Positions 33,854 through 43,422 of a stretch of 64,000 bases of DNA are shown piece by piece. A program made the position numbers and the translations under genes. The stretch comes from DTDR01 sp964505415 (GTDB lineage: Bacteria; Hydrothermota; Tepidihabitantia; Tepidihabitantales; DTDR01), in the NCBI GenBank assembly GCA_964505415.1, contig CAZDHW010000010.1, positions 1-64,000 of the forward strand, read 5' to 3'. Numbering within the stretch: the stretch's first letter is position 1; each line of letters starts with the position of its first letter. The notes beneath the pieces are model-generated. The model saw only the letters and a list, made by a program, of their open reading frames with translations, had not been told where the DNA came from and did no database searches.

Positions 33854-34843
33854 ATGAAATTAAAAGGGGTTTTACTTTATTCCGGAGGATTAGATTCTAC
33901 CTTAGCTGGGCTTATCTGTGAACGATTAGGAATAGAGGTTTATCCTTATCATTTGAAAACCCCTTTTTGTCAATGTCCGTCGGTAAAAATTCCGGAAGAA
34001 AAGCTTCCCTTTTTAAAAAAAATCAAATTGGAAGTTGCTGGCGTTGATTATGTGAAAAATGTGGTTTTTGCACCTAAATATGGTTATGGTAGTGGGATGA
34101 ATCCTTGCATTGATTGTCGGATATATCTTTTTAAAAAAGCTAAAGAATATTTAAAAACAATTAACGGTGATTTATTAATTACCGGTGAAGTCCTCAACCA
34201 AAGACCGATGAGTCAGCATTTTTATCAATTAAAAATTATTGAAAAAGAAGCTGGAGTAGAAGGAATCGTTTTAAGACCATTATCCCAAAAACTTCTTCCG
34301 CCAACTATTTTTGAAGAAAAGGGATTAATTAATCGGGAAGAATTTTACGCGATCAAAGGAAGACAAAGAAAAGAGCAGATAAAATTATTACAAGAATTTA
34401 ACATTCTTGAAATTCCTCCAACTTCTTGCGGTTGTCTTTTAGTGGACAAAAATTTTTCTAAAAGGTTAAAGGATTTTAAAAATTACTTAAAAAATGATTT
34501 TGATTTATTAGATATTGAAGTTTTAAAAATTGGTAGACATTTTCGGATTAATGGTAAAAAATATATTTTGGGGCGGGATAAAAAGGAAAATGAAAAATTA
34601 CTTAAAATTAGTGAACTTAAAAATTTTTGGATAATAATCCCTAAAAATTTCAATGCTCCTTTTTTACTTACCTCGGAAGAGGAGATTAATAAAACCCCCT
34701 TTTATCTTATTCTTGCGTATACCAAAGAAACTAAAAAAATTTTTTCTTTTATTATAAAAAAAGGTAAAGAAATAATAAAAGAAGAAGAAGTTATTCTAGA
34801 AAAAATTCCTCAAAGGGAAGATTTTTCTAATTATAAATTATAA
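33854..34843 (+). CDS. PP-loop ATP pyrophosphatase, tRNA-thiolation-like (ThiI/MnmA-related)
   Basis: A 329-residue protein with the PP-loop LYSGGLDSTLAG at residues 8-19. Cysteine-bearing segments follow (TPFCQCPSV near 37, GMNPCIDCRIYLF near 84, TSCGCLL near 195) and ITGEVLNQRPMSQ near 115, a pattern of ThiI/MnmA/TtuA-related sulfur-insertion enzymes. The C-terminal ~120 residues form an extra domain. It probably adenylates a tRNA base before sulfur transfer; which base is unknown. The number of cysteines suggests metal or Fe-S binding. It is a single gene. Confidence 0.72.
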   Translation: MKLKGVLLYSGGLDSTLAGLICERLGIEVYPYHLKTPFCQCPSVKIPEEKLPFLKKIKLEVAGVDYVKNVVFAPKYGYGSGMNPCIDCRIYLFKKAKEYLKTINGDLLITGEVLNQRPMSQHFYQLKIIEKEAGVEGIVLRPLSQKLLPPTIFEEKGLINREEFYAIKGRQRKEQIKLLQEFNILEIPPTSCGCLLVDKNFSKRLKDFKNYLKNDFDLLDIEVLKIGRHFRINGKKYILGRDKKENEKLLKISELKNFWIIIPKNFNAPFLLTSEEEINKTPFYLILAYTKETKKIFSFIIKKGKEIIKEEEVILEKIPQREDFSNYKL

Positions 34844-34844
34844 A

Positions 34845-34872
34845 TTGACTTTTAATATTTTCTTTATAAAAT
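34845..34872 (+). promoter_or_regulatory. ftsE operon promoter (leaderless type)
   Basis: TTGACT (34845-34850), 16 nt, TAAAAT (34867-34872), then 6 nt to ATG 34879. Confidence 0.65.
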
Positions 34873-34878
34873 AAAGAA

Positions 34879-35541
34879 ATGATTGAGTTTGATAATGTTT
34901 CTAAAACTTATCAAAATAAATGGACCGCTTTAACTAATGTCTCTTTTAAAGTGGAAAAAGGAGAGTTTCTTTTTATTACTGGTCCAACTGGTGCCGGTAA
35001 AACTACAATTTTAAAATTAATCTATGCAGAAGAACTACCCACTATTGGCCGGGTAGTAGTTAATAACAAAATTTTAAACACCATTAAGAAAAAAGAGATT
35101 CCTTTATACCGGAGAAATATCGGAATAATTTTTCAAGATTTTAAATTACTTTATGACCGTACAGTCTATGAAAATTTAGAATTTATTTTGAAGGCGATTG
35201 ATTTTAAGGATAATGAAATTAGAGAAAAAATTATTAGAACTTTAACCCGTTTAGGTTTGGTCCACAAAAAAGATTGTTATCCTTATCAATTATCTGGCGG
35301 TGAACAACAAAAAGTAGCAATTGCTCGGGCCTTGGTAAAAGATCCAGAAATTATTTTAGCAGATGAACCTACTGGCAACATTGATGAAGAAGCCAGTAAA
35401 GAAATTATTAATATTTTTAAAGAAATAAATCTTATGGGAGCAACAGTAATTATGGCAACTCATCACCAAGAACTTCCTCAAATATTAAAGAAAAGAAGAT
35501 TACATATTGTTGCTGGTAAAATAGTTTATGATGGATTTTAA
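34879..35541 (+). CDS. ftsE: cell division ATP-binding protein FtsE
   Basis: A 220-residue ABC ATPase: Walker A GPTGAGKTT near residue 36, FQDFKLLYDRTVYENL, signature LSGGEQQKVAIARAL, Walker B ILADEPTGNIDEE. The FQDF(K/R)LL segment distinguishes FtsE from LolD. With FtsX it controls peptidoglycan hydrolases at the division site through EnvC, and both genes follow directly. It overlaps ftsX by 14 nt. Confidence 0.94.
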   Translation: MIEFDNVSKTYQNKWTALTNVSFKVEKGEFLFITGPTGAGKTTILKLIYAEELPTIGRVVVNNKILNTIKKKEIPLYRRNIGIIFQDFKLLYDRTVYENLEFILKAIDFKDNEIREKIIRTLTRLGLVHKKDCYPYQLSGGEQQKVAIARALVKDPEIILADEPTGNIDEEASKEIINIFKEINLMGATVIMATHHQELPQILKKRRLHIVAGKIVYDGF

Positions 35542-36379
35542 TTTTATTTTTAAAGAAAGTTTGAGAGCAATAAAAAAACGACCAATCTCTTTCTTTTTAT
35601 CAACATTCGCTTTTGGTCTTTGTCTTTTGATAATTTTGCTCTTTTTGTTTTTAACCTATAATCTTTTTCTCTCTTTAAGAATTGCCTATGACCGCATTGA
35701 AATCTACGCTTTTTTAGATGAAAAGGTTTCTTTTTCCGAGATAAAAGATAAAATTAATTTGATTAATGGTGTTGATGAAGTGCGTTATATTTCTAAAGAT
35801 GAAGCTTTAACTATATTAAAAAATGAATTAAAGGAAGAAGCGAGCTTTTTAGAAAACCTAGAGCGGAATCCATTGCCACCTTCTTTAAGAATTCGTCTTT
35901 CTTCTCAGGCAAAATCGGTAGGAGAAATAAAAAGGATTGAAGATAAACTAAGATTAATTCCTGGAATAAAAGATGTTTGGGCAGGCGAAGAATTGGTTGC
36001 CAAATTAATAAAAGTGGTAAACAACATCATTTTGATTGACATTGGAATTTTGATTATTGTTGTTATTTCGGTTATCTTTATCATCTTTCAAAATATCGAA
36101 CAAAGCCTTTTTAACCGGCAGCAAGAGATTGAAATTATGAGTTTAGTTGGTGCCAAAAATTATCTTGTGAAATCACCATTTTATTTGGAAGGGATTTTTC
36201 AAGGAGTTTTAGGTGGTTTTTTCTCTTTTATTATTCTTTTTATTATTTACCGAATTATGAATCTCAATGTTATCACTCTAACTTTTCCAACTATTCTTTT
36301 ACTTTTATTTGCTTTAGTTAGCGGTATCTTGCTAGGTATTATCGGTTCAAATATTGCTTTAAACCGCATTCTAAAATGA
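35528..36379 (+). CDS. ftsX: cell division protein FtsX
   Basis: A 283-residue, four-TM protein: TM1 about residues 22-45; a small extracytoplasmic domain with IEIYAFLDEKVSFSEI and EVRYISKDEAL (the FtsX ECD pattern); then three C-terminal TM helices with IEIMSLVGAKNYLVKSPF. It transmits FtsE ATP hydrolysis to EnvC across the membrane. It overlaps envC by 4 nt. Confidence 0.93.
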   Translation: MMDFNFIFKESLRAIKKRPISFFLSTFAFGLCLLIILLFLFLTYNLFLSLRIAYDRIEIYAFLDEKVSFSEIKDKINLINGVDEVRYISKDEALTILKNELKEEASFLENLERNPLPPSLRIRLSSQAKSVGEIKRIEDKLRLIPGIKDVWAGEELVAKLIKVVNNIILIDIGILIIVVISVIFIIFQNIEQSLFNRQQEIEIMSLVGAKNYLVKSPFYLEGIFQGVLGGFFSFIILFIIYRIMNLNVITLTFPTILLLLFALVSGILLGIIGSNIALNRILK

Positions 36380-37509
36380 AAAAAAATTTTCTTCTTTTAT
36401 CTTTCTTTTTTGTCTTAATTTTTGCTCAAGAAGAAATTACTGCTGAAGATATCGAAAAAAATAAACAAGAACTTTTGGAAATTCGAAAAAAGTTAAAAGC
36501 TGTTGAAGAAAGATTAGAAAATTTGAGAAAAGAAGAGAAGGGAATTTTAAAAATGATTGAAGCGATCGAAGAAAAAACCAACCTTACTAAAAGATTGATT
36601 AATCAGTTAAATATGACAATTAAAAACTATGAAAATTTAATTATCAATTTAGAAAACAATATCAAAGAAACCGAGAAGAAAATTCAAGAAAAAGAAAAGG
36701 ATATTGATAAATTAGTTATCCTTTTATACAAGATAAAAACTCGCCTTCCTTTGGAAATTTATTTCTCTAATAAATCATTGCCAGAAGTGTATTCTAAATT
36801 AATAAATCTCAATTATATCGCTAAGGAAAGCCAAAATCAAATCTACGAGTTATCCCTTTTAAAAACCAGATTAGAGAAAGAGAAAAAACAATTAGTTTTG
36901 GCTTATGAGGAGGTAAAAACTTTAAGAGAACAAAAGCAAGGGGAAGAAAAAAAATTAAAAGAAAGAAGAGAAGAACAGCACAAGATCTTAAGAGCGATTC
37001 AAACGGAAAAAAGTGAACAAGAAAAACTTCAACAAGAATTGAAAGATGCTGAGAAGCGATTAGCTAGTCTCATTGCTGAATTGGAAAGAAAAAGAGCCAG
37101 AAGAAAATTGCCCCCTGGTGCCCATTATTTAGAAAGGGAAAAAAACTTTCTTCCCTGGCCGGTTCAAGGAAAAATTATTAGTTATTTTGGCAGTCTATCC
37201 CACCCCAAATATCAGACAAAAATAAAAAATCAGGGTATTGATATTCAGACGGAATTTGGTACAAAGGTAATTGCTATTGCTCCCGGTCGGGTAGTTTATG
37301 CTGACCGATTTCGTGGTTACGGCAATATGGTAATTATTGATCACACGGAAGGGTATTATACAATCTATGCTAATCTTTCAGAGATTGCGGTAAGAGTAAA
37401 TCAGGAAGTGAAAGCAAAAGAGGTGATTGGTCTTTCGGGAGAATATCTCCATTTTGAACTGCGAAAAGAAGGTCAACCAGTAAATCCTTTAGAATGGTTG
37501 GCTCCGTAG
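36376..37509 (+). CDS. envC: EnvC-like murein hydrolase activator with degenerate LytM domain
   Basis: A 377-residue protein with a signal peptide (residues 1-18), a long coiled coil (about 20-245) and a C-terminal LytM/M23 domain. Metal ligands of active M23 enzymes are lost: the first His position reads NQGIDI and the HxH motif reads YLHFELR. As in E. coli EnvC, this fits an amidase activator rather than an enzyme. It is directly coupled to ftsEX, its known partners. The next gene starts inside its 3' end (16 nt). Confidence 0.9.
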   Translation: MKKNFLLLSFFFVLIFAQEEITAEDIEKNKQELLEIRKKLKAVEERLENLRKEEKGILKMIEAIEEKTNLTKRLINQLNMTIKNYENLIINLENNIKETEKKIQEKEKDIDKLVILLYKIKTRLPLEIYFSNKSLPEVYSKLINLNYIAKESQNQIYELSLLKTRLEKEKKQLVLAYEEVKTLREQKQGEEKKLKERREEQHKILRAIQTEKSEQEKLQQELKDAEKRLASLIAELERKRARRKLPPGAHYLEREKNFLPWPVQGKIISYFGSLSHPKYQTKIKNQGIDIQTEFGTKVIAIAPGRVVYADRFRGYGNMVIIDHTEGYYTIYANLSEIAVRVNQEVKAKEVIGLSGEYLHFELRKEGQPVNPLEWLAP

Positions 37510-38600
37510 ATAACTTTCAAAAGATAATCGGTCATAAAGAGATAATTACTTTTTTAAAAAAATTAAAAAATATGCCTTTTATCCATTCTCTAATCTTTTA
37601 CGGAAAAAAGGGAATTGGTAAAAGAACATTGGCTTTAGTTTTTGCTCAATATTTAGCTTGTCTAAATAAAGAAAAGGCTCCGTGTGGCGAATGTCCCCAC
37701 TGTCGAATGATTGGTGATTTAGAATATCCTTATTTAGAAATTATCTTTCCCGGCTGGGAAAATGTAAAAACCATAAAGGAAGAAGAAAAATATGAAAGTT
37801 TACTTGATTTAAGGAGTCAACACCGACTTTTTGAAATGCGACCAGAAACATCTAAAAAAGAAAGCATTACTATTGATGTTATTAGGGAGATAAAAGAAAG
37901 AATAAAAATGAAAGCTGATGAATATCGGATTTATCTCATTATTGATGCGGAAAGGATGACTCAAGAAGCAGCAAATGCCTTTTTAAAAACCTTAGAAGAA
38001 CCACCCGAAAGGGTATTTTTTATTTTAACTACTTCCCAAATTCACAAACTGCCGGCAACAATTCGCTCTCGTTGTTATCTTTTAAAGTTCTCCTCTTTAG
38101 AACCAAAAGCGATTGAAGAATTTTTGGTGAAAAAGGGTTGGCCGTTAGATACTGCTAAAAAAGCGAGCGCCTTCAGTTTCGGCAGTTTGAGGACTGCCTT
38201 GCAACTGATTAACCGGGGAGAAAAAATCTTCCCCGAAGAGGTAATAAAATTTGCCGAAATAAGAAAAAGGGAAGTAGGGTATTATTTCTTTAGAAATTTT
38301 TATGAAAAATATAGCGAAACCGACTACGACACTATTGTCTCCTTTATCAAGGATTTAATTTTTCTTTATCGGGGTTTATTATATCAAAAATTAGGCTATA
38401 TTAATCTTTTTGAAATTGATCCTCATTTAAAAGTAATTGCTGAAAGAAAAACTTATGAAGAGATAATCATTTCCCTTTATAAACTTAATCAGTTATATGA
38501 AGAGTGTGAATACAACCTTAATAAAAAACTTATTTTATTTCATCTTTATTCCTCTTTGACCGATGAAAAGAGCTTTACTTATCAATCCTTGGATATATGA
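37494..38600 (+). CDS. holB: DNA polymerase III delta' subunit (HolB-like)
   Basis: A 368-residue clamp-loader AAA+ subunit: FQKIIGHKEIITFLKKLK at the N-terminus, Walker-like GKKGIGKRTLALVFAQYLAC, zinc knuckle CPHCRM with the preceding cysteines (from about residue 62), and the sensor region TLEEPPERVFFILTTSQIHKLPATIRSRC. It works with DnaX and HolA to load the sliding clamp. It overlaps envC at its start and the radical SAM gene by 38 nt at its end. Confidence 0.88.
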   Translation: MVGSVDNFQKIIGHKEIITFLKKLKNMPFIHSLIFYGKKGIGKRTLALVFAQYLACLNKEKAPCGECPHCRMIGDLEYPYLEIIFPGWENVKTIKEEEKYESLLDLRSQHRLFEMRPETSKKESITIDVIREIKERIKMKADEYRIYLIIDAERMTQEAANAFLKTLEEPPERVFFILTTSQIHKLPATIRSRCYLLKFSSLEPKAIEEFLVKKGWPLDTAKKASAFSFGSLRTALQLINRGEKIFPEEVIKFAEIRKREVGYYFFRNFYEKYSETDYDTIVSFIKDLIFLYRGLLYQKLGYINLFEIDPHLKVIAERKTYEEIIISLYKLNQLYEECEYNLNKKLILFHLYSSLTDEKSFTYQSLDI

Positions 38601-39864
38601 TTTTAAAGCTTACGATTTCTTTTTAAAACCATTAGGACTTTTATATCTGGCTAGCTATTTACGTCAACATAATTTTGAGATTTTTTTCATTGACTGTCTT
38701 GACCGAAACCATCCGTTAGTTTTAAAAAATTTTAAAATAAAAAAAGATGAATACGGAAGAGGAAAATTTCCTTATACTTTTATTGAAAAACCTGAAATTT
38801 ATAAAAATGTAAAAAGAAGATATAAATGTTACGGCATGCCCAAAGAAATTTTATTAGAAATCTTGGAAGGAATAAAAGAACCCGACTATATTTTTATCAC
38901 TTCGGTAATGACCTATTGGTATTTAGGAACCTTTGAAATAATCAAACTTTTAAGAGAAAGATATAAAGCAAAAATTATTCTTGGTGGTATCTATCCTACT
39001 TTATATTACGAACATGCCCAAAAGTACGCTAATGCTGATTTAGTGATTAAAGGGAGAGCCGAGGAAGAGCTTTATAAATATATTGATAATTTAAAAAAGA
39101 AAGATTTTTTTGACCTCCCCTACCCGGCCTATGATTTATATCACCACCTTGATTATGTCTGCCTTTTAACATCCATTGGGTGTCTTTATCGTTGTCCTTA
39201 TTGTGCGGTTAACTATCTAACTAAGGGTTTTCGGGTAAGAAAAGCAGAGGAAGTTTTGAAAGAGATAAAATATTATGCGGAAAAACTGAAAGTTAAAAAT
39301 ATTGTCTTTTATGATGATGCCTTGCTTTTAAATCCGGAATTTAAAAAATTATTAAAACTGATTATTGAAGAAAAATTAGATTTAAATTTTCATACTCCTA
39401 ATGGGCTTCATCCTCGCTATGTAGATGAAGAGATTAGTTATTTAATGAAAAAGGCAAATTTCAAATCAATCTATTTAAGTTTAGAAACGATTGATGAAGA
39501 ATGGCAAGAAAAATTAGGCAACAAAGTAAAAACCGAAGAATTCTTAAAAGCTTATAATAATCTTATTGATGCTGGTTTTTTACCCGAAGAGATTGAAGTC
39601 TATCTGCTGATTGGTTTACCTAATCAAGATTTAGCCACTATTAAAAGAAGTATTCAATTTTTATTACCCTTAAAAGTAAAAATCCATTTAGCTGAATATT
39701 CACCTATTCCTTTTACTCTAATGGGCGATAGTTTTTCTTTTCTTACTGAACCATTATTAACCAATAACACCATTTTCCCTTGTTTAAAAGAAGAAGAAAA
39801 AAGAAAATTAGAAGAATTAAAAAGTTGGTTTCATCAAATAAGTAAGAATAATCAATTTGATTGA
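38563..39864 (+). CDS. B12-binding-domain radical SAM protein
   Basis: A 433-residue protein. The N-terminal cobalamin-binding-like Rossmann domain (residues 1-165; MKRALLINPWIYDFKAY, then LGGIYPTL) precedes a radical SAM barrel with a canonical CX3CX2C in SIGCLYRCPYCAVNY near residue 207. It also has FYDDALLL near 245 and the SLETIDEEWQEKLG region. The family performs methylations and rearrangements; the substrate is unknown. It contrasts with the 10513-11721 protein, whose cysteine motif is altered. Confidence 0.85.
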   Translation: MKRALLINPWIYDFKAYDFFLKPLGLLYLASYLRQHNFEIFFIDCLDRNHPLVLKNFKIKKDEYGRGKFPYTFIEKPEIYKNVKRRYKCYGMPKEILLEILEGIKEPDYIFITSVMTYWYLGTFEIIKLLRERYKAKIILGGIYPTLYYEHAQKYANADLVIKGRAEEELYKYIDNLKKKDFFDLPYPAYDLYHHLDYVCLLTSIGCLYRCPYCAVNYLTKGFRVRKAEEVLKEIKYYAEKLKVKNIVFYDDALLLNPEFKKLLKLIIEEKLDLNFHTPNGLHPRYVDEEISYLMKKANFKSIYLSLETIDEEWQEKLGNKVKTEEFLKAYNNLIDAGFLPEEIEVYLLIGLPNQDLATIKRSIQFLLPLKVKIHLAEYSPIPFTLMGDSFSFLTEPLLTNNTIFPCLKEEEKRKLEELKSWFHQISKNNQFD

Positions 39865-39888
39865 CCTATTTTTCTTTTTATTTATAAT
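39861..39888 (+). promoter_or_regulatory. ABC exporter operon promoter (leaderless type)
   Basis: TTGACC (39861-39866), 16 nt, TATAAT (39883-39888), then 6 nt to ATG 39895. Confidence 0.7.
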
Positions 39889-39894
39889 TTCTAA

Positions 39895-41664
39895 ATGCAT
39901 TTTCATTTACCAATTGAAGAAGAGGAATTAGAGAAAAGTAAATTTGATATTAAGGTATTAAAATTTCTTCTCCCTTATTTTAAAAAACATATTTTTTTAT
40001 TTCTGCTTATTAACCTCCTTTTACTTTTAGGAACCTTTATTATGATTATTTCGCCGGTTTTGGTAAAAAGAATAATTGATGTTAATCTTGCCCAAAAAGA
40101 TTATCACGGACTCTTGATCACTACTTTAATCTATGCCTTTTTAACTATTACTCAATACCTTTTAACTTTTACCCAGAGGGTTCAAATTACCAAATTGGGA
40201 GAAAAGATTGCTTCCCAAATGAAAGCCGATTTATTTTATCATTTACTTTATTCCCCGGTCACTTTTTTTGACAAAACTCCGGTAGGTAAAATCATTACGC
40301 GAAACGAATCGGATATTGAAGCCCTCAAACTTCTTTTTACTTCTACAGGTGTTACCCTCTTTCAAGATTTAATATTTTTAATTGGCATTTCCGTGGTGAT
40401 GATTATTGTTAATCCTTTATTATACTTAATTCTTTTGTTTTTATTCCCCTTCTTTTTCTTTGCCTTTTATCTTTTTTCTAAAAAGATAAGACCGGTTTAC
40501 TTAGCAATCAGAAGAAAAGTTGCCGAAATAAACAACTTAATTTCTGAAAGTTTACAGGGCCTTTTTATTATCCAAACATTTCAAAAAGAAGATTATTTTA
40601 AAGAAAAAATGGATCTGTTGGGAAAAGAAAAATATGAAAAAGAAATCAAAGGAATGAGTTTCTGGTATCGCTTATGGTTTTTAATAGATTTTGGCGAAGT
40701 TTTAGCCCTCACCTTAGTTTTATTCTTTGGCTCTTTATTAGCCCTTAAAGGTAAGGTAACAATTGGCACCTTAGTTCTATTTTTCTCTTATATCATTCAA
40801 TTGTTTAGACCTTTAAAAGGACTTTCTGATTTGCTAAATATTTTCCAAAGGGCAGTGGCGGCTGGTGAAAGGGTATTTTCTTTAACAAAAATGGAAAGGG
40901 AGGAAAGTAATTTTAAAGAAAAATTAGAGAAAAGATTGGAAAAAGGCCTCAGATTTTCTAATGTGAATTTTGCCTATATACCCGAAATACCAGTTTTACA
41001 TAATATCAATCTGGAAATTAAGAAAGGAGAGAAAGTTGCCTTGGTTGGTGAAACCGGTAGTGGCAAAACAACCATCATCTCTTTACTTTTAGGCTTTTAT
41101 AAACCGACAAGCGGCGAAATTTTCATTGATGATTTACCCTATTCAAAAATCCCCAAATCTTTTATAAGAAGATTAATCAGCTATGTTCCTCAAGAGATTA
41201 TCCTTTTTCCTGGTTCAGTAATGGACAATTTAAGATTATTCAATAACGAAATAGAAGAAGAAAAAGTTATTTGGGCAACCAAACGTTTAAAAATTTACGA
41301 AAGGATAATGGATTTTCCCGAAGGTTTTAGCACTAATATTTTAGAAAGGGGAATAAATCTTTCCTTAGGAGAAAGGCAACTATTATCTTTTGCGCGAGCA
41401 ATGGTTTTTGATCCTCAAATAATTATTCTTGACGAAGCCACTTCTTCGGTTGATCCTTATACGGAATTATTAATCCAAGAAGGACTTTTTGAATTATGGA
41501 AAGAAAGGACAGCCATCGTTATTGCTCATAGGCTTTCCACCATAAAAAATGTTGACCGGATTGTAGTTATTCACAAAGGAAAAATTGTTGAAGAAGGAAG
41601 CCATGAGGAACTATTAAAAAAAGAAGGTTATTACTATAAATTATACCAATTGCAATATGTGTAA
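39895..41664 (+). CDS. heterodimeric ABC exporter, subunit with catalytic Walker B glutamate
   Basis: A 589-residue half-transporter: six TM helices (residues about 30-330), then an NBD with Walker A GETGSGKTT, signature LSLGERQLL (non-canonical), Walker B ILDEATSSVDP (with glutamate) and H-loop IAHRLST. Its partner is encoded next (8-nt overlap) and has the reverse set of features. Together they should form one active and one degenerate ATP site, as in TM287/288 and BmrCD. Likely substrates are lipids, drugs or peptides; none is shown. Confidence 0.9.
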   Translation: MHFHLPIEEEELEKSKFDIKVLKFLLPYFKKHIFLFLLINLLLLLGTFIMIISPVLVKRIIDVNLAQKDYHGLLITTLIYAFLTITQYLLTFTQRVQITKLGEKIASQMKADLFYHLLYSPVTFFDKTPVGKIITRNESDIEALKLLFTSTGVTLFQDLIFLIGISVVMIIVNPLLYLILLFLFPFFFFAFYLFSKKIRPVYLAIRRKVAEINNLISESLQGLFIIQTFQKEDYFKEKMDLLGKEKYEKEIKGMSFWYRLWFLIDFGEVLALTLVLFFGSLLALKGKVTIGTLVLFFSYIIQLFRPLKGLSDLLNIFQRAVAAGERVFSLTKMEREESNFKEKLEKRLEKGLRFSNVNFAYIPEIPVLHNINLEIKKGEKVALVGETGSGKTTIISLLLGFYKPTSGEIFIDDLPYSKIPKSFIRRLISYVPQEIILFPGSVMDNLRLFNNEIEEEKVIWATKRLKIYERIMDFPEGFSTNILERGINLSLGERQLLSFARAMVFDPQIIILDEATSSVDPYTELLIQEGLFELWKERTAIVIAHRLSTIKNVDRIVVIHKGKIVEEGSHEELLKKEGYYYKLYQLQYV

Positions 41665-43420
41665 GAAATTATTAAAACCTGTATTGCCAAAAAGGGTATT
41701 AACTTTTTGGAGGGAAAATCTTCTTCTTTTTTTCTTTCTGCTTTTTATCACCCTTTTGGCTACTTTCTTTTCTTTAAGTTTTCCTTTACTTCTTCGGTAT
41801 ATCATCGATAGTATTCAAAAGAAATTGGCAAAACAATTGGTAATCAAATACATTCTTTTACTTTTATCCTTTGGTCTTTTCCGTTCGCTTCTTTCTTCTC
41901 TTCTTCCATTTTTGCGAGGAAAAACTAATGAGAAATTTGCCTATAAAATAAGAAACCAAATCTATTCTTCTTTATTAAAAAAAGGAGTAAGTTTTCTTAA
42001 TAAGTATCCTTCGGGTGATGTGATTGAAAGGCTTTCGGAAGATTTAAATGATTATGCCTGGTTTGCCTGTTCAGGCATTTTCCGTCCTTTTGAAGGAATT
42101 TTTACCATTACAATTGCCCTAATAATTTTACTTAAAATGAACCCCTTTTTAACCATTTGTGCCTTAATTCCAATTTTTCTTGCCTTTTTTGTTTGGTATA
42201 AACTTGGTCCCTTATTTACGAAAGCTTATTATACCTGGCGGGAAAAGATTTCTTTAACTTACAATTTTTTCCAATCTTCCTTTTTTGGTATAAGAATTGT
42301 AAAAACCTATTTACTTTTTGAAAATCTTTTAAAAAAACTTTGGGAGATTTTAAACGAAAGGATTAAATGGGCAATAAGGGTAGCAAAATTAGAAGCCAAA
42401 TTAGGAGTTTTTTATACCGGAATTGCTGAAAGTTCAATCTTAATTATCTTCTTACTCGGTGGCTATTTAGTAATTAAAGAAAAAATTACCCTTGGTCAAT
42501 TTGTTGCCTTTAATGCCTATGTGATTATGCTTTTAACGCCAATGTTTGATATCAGCAACTTTTTTATTGCGGGAAGAAGGGCGGTGGCTTGTGAAGAAAG
42601 ACTTTTAACATTAGAAACCTATCCACCGGATATAGAAGAAAAAGAAGAAGGAAAAGAGATTACGGATTTTGATGAACTAATTTTAGAAAATCTTTCTTTT
42701 AGTTATAATGAAGAAAAGGTGTTGGATAAAATCAATATGGTAATTAAAAAAGGAGAAAAGATTGGCATTGCCGGCACGGTGGGTAGTGGTAAAAGCACAC
42801 TAATTAAAATCTTATTAAAACTCCTCAAACCAAAAGAAGGAAAGATATATTTTAGAAAGAATGAAGAATGTTTTAATTATGAACAATTAAAAAATGAAAG
42901 CGTCAGAAAACTTTTTTCTTATGTCCCCCAAGACTCTTTTATCTTTTCCGACACCATTTACCATAATCTTCTTTTTGATAGAAAGATAAAAGAAGAAGAA
43001 TTAAATTATTTTATCAACTTAGTCAGTTTCCAAAAAGAATTAGCGGAAATGAAAAACAGCATAAACGAAGTGGTTGGTGAAAAGGGCACTGGGCTTTCTG
43101 GCGGTCAAAAACAGAAATTATCCCTTTTAAGAGCTTTATTGGAAAAAAGACCAATACTTATTTTAGATGATGCTACTTCCAACTTAGATAGCGAACAAGA
43201 ATTAAAAATTATTAACCAAATTATTAATGAGTTTAAAGAACTAACATTTATTATCATTTCCCATCGGCTATCAACTTTACAAAATTGCGAAAAAATTTAT
43301 GTCCTTGACAAAGGAAAGATTGTGGAAGAAGGTAGACATGAAGAACTCTTAGCAAAAGAAGGTACCTACTACCAACTTTACAAAAAACAACTATTAAAAG
43401 AAGCCATTGAGAAGGTTTAG
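41657..43420 (+). CDS. heterodimeric ABC exporter, subunit with degenerate Walker B
   Basis: A 587-residue half-transporter with six TM helices and an NBD: Walker A GTVGSGKST, canonical signature LSGGQKQKLSLLRAL, Walker B ILDDATSNLDS in which aspartate replaces the catalytic glutamate, and H-loop ISHRLST. The intact ATP site is made of the partner's Walker motifs and this protein's LSGGQ. The site with this Walker B and the partner's LSLGE is expected to hydrolyse poorly. Confidence 0.9.
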   Translation: MCKKLLKPVLPKRVLTFWRENLLLFFFLLFITLLATFFSLSFPLLLRYIIDSIQKKLAKQLVIKYILLLLSFGLFRSLLSSLLPFLRGKTNEKFAYKIRNQIYSSLLKKGVSFLNKYPSGDVIERLSEDLNDYAWFACSGIFRPFEGIFTITIALIILLKMNPFLTICALIPIFLAFFVWYKLGPLFTKAYYTWREKISLTYNFFQSSFFGIRIVKTYLLFENLLKKLWEILNERIKWAIRVAKLEAKLGVFYTGIAESSILIIFLLGGYLVIKEKITLGQFVAFNAYVIMLLTPMFDISNFFIAGRRAVACEERLLTLETYPPDIEEKEEGKEITDFDELILENLSFSYNEEKVLDKINMVIKKGEKIGIAGTVGSGKSTLIKILLKLLKPKEGKIYFRKNEECFNYEQLKNESVRKLFSYVPQDSFIFSDTIYHNLLFDRKIKEEELNYFINLVSFQKELAEMKNSINEVVGEKGTGLSGGQKQKLSLLRALLEKRPILILDDATSNLDSEQELKIINQIINEFKELTFIIISHRLSTLQNCEKIYVLDKGKIVEEGRHEELLAKEGTYYQLYKKQLLKEAIEKV

Positions 43421-43422
43421 TA

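Noticed and set aside
36376..37509. Active M23 endopeptidase
   Set aside because: Two of the metal-ligand positions are substituted; position after ftsEX favours EnvC.
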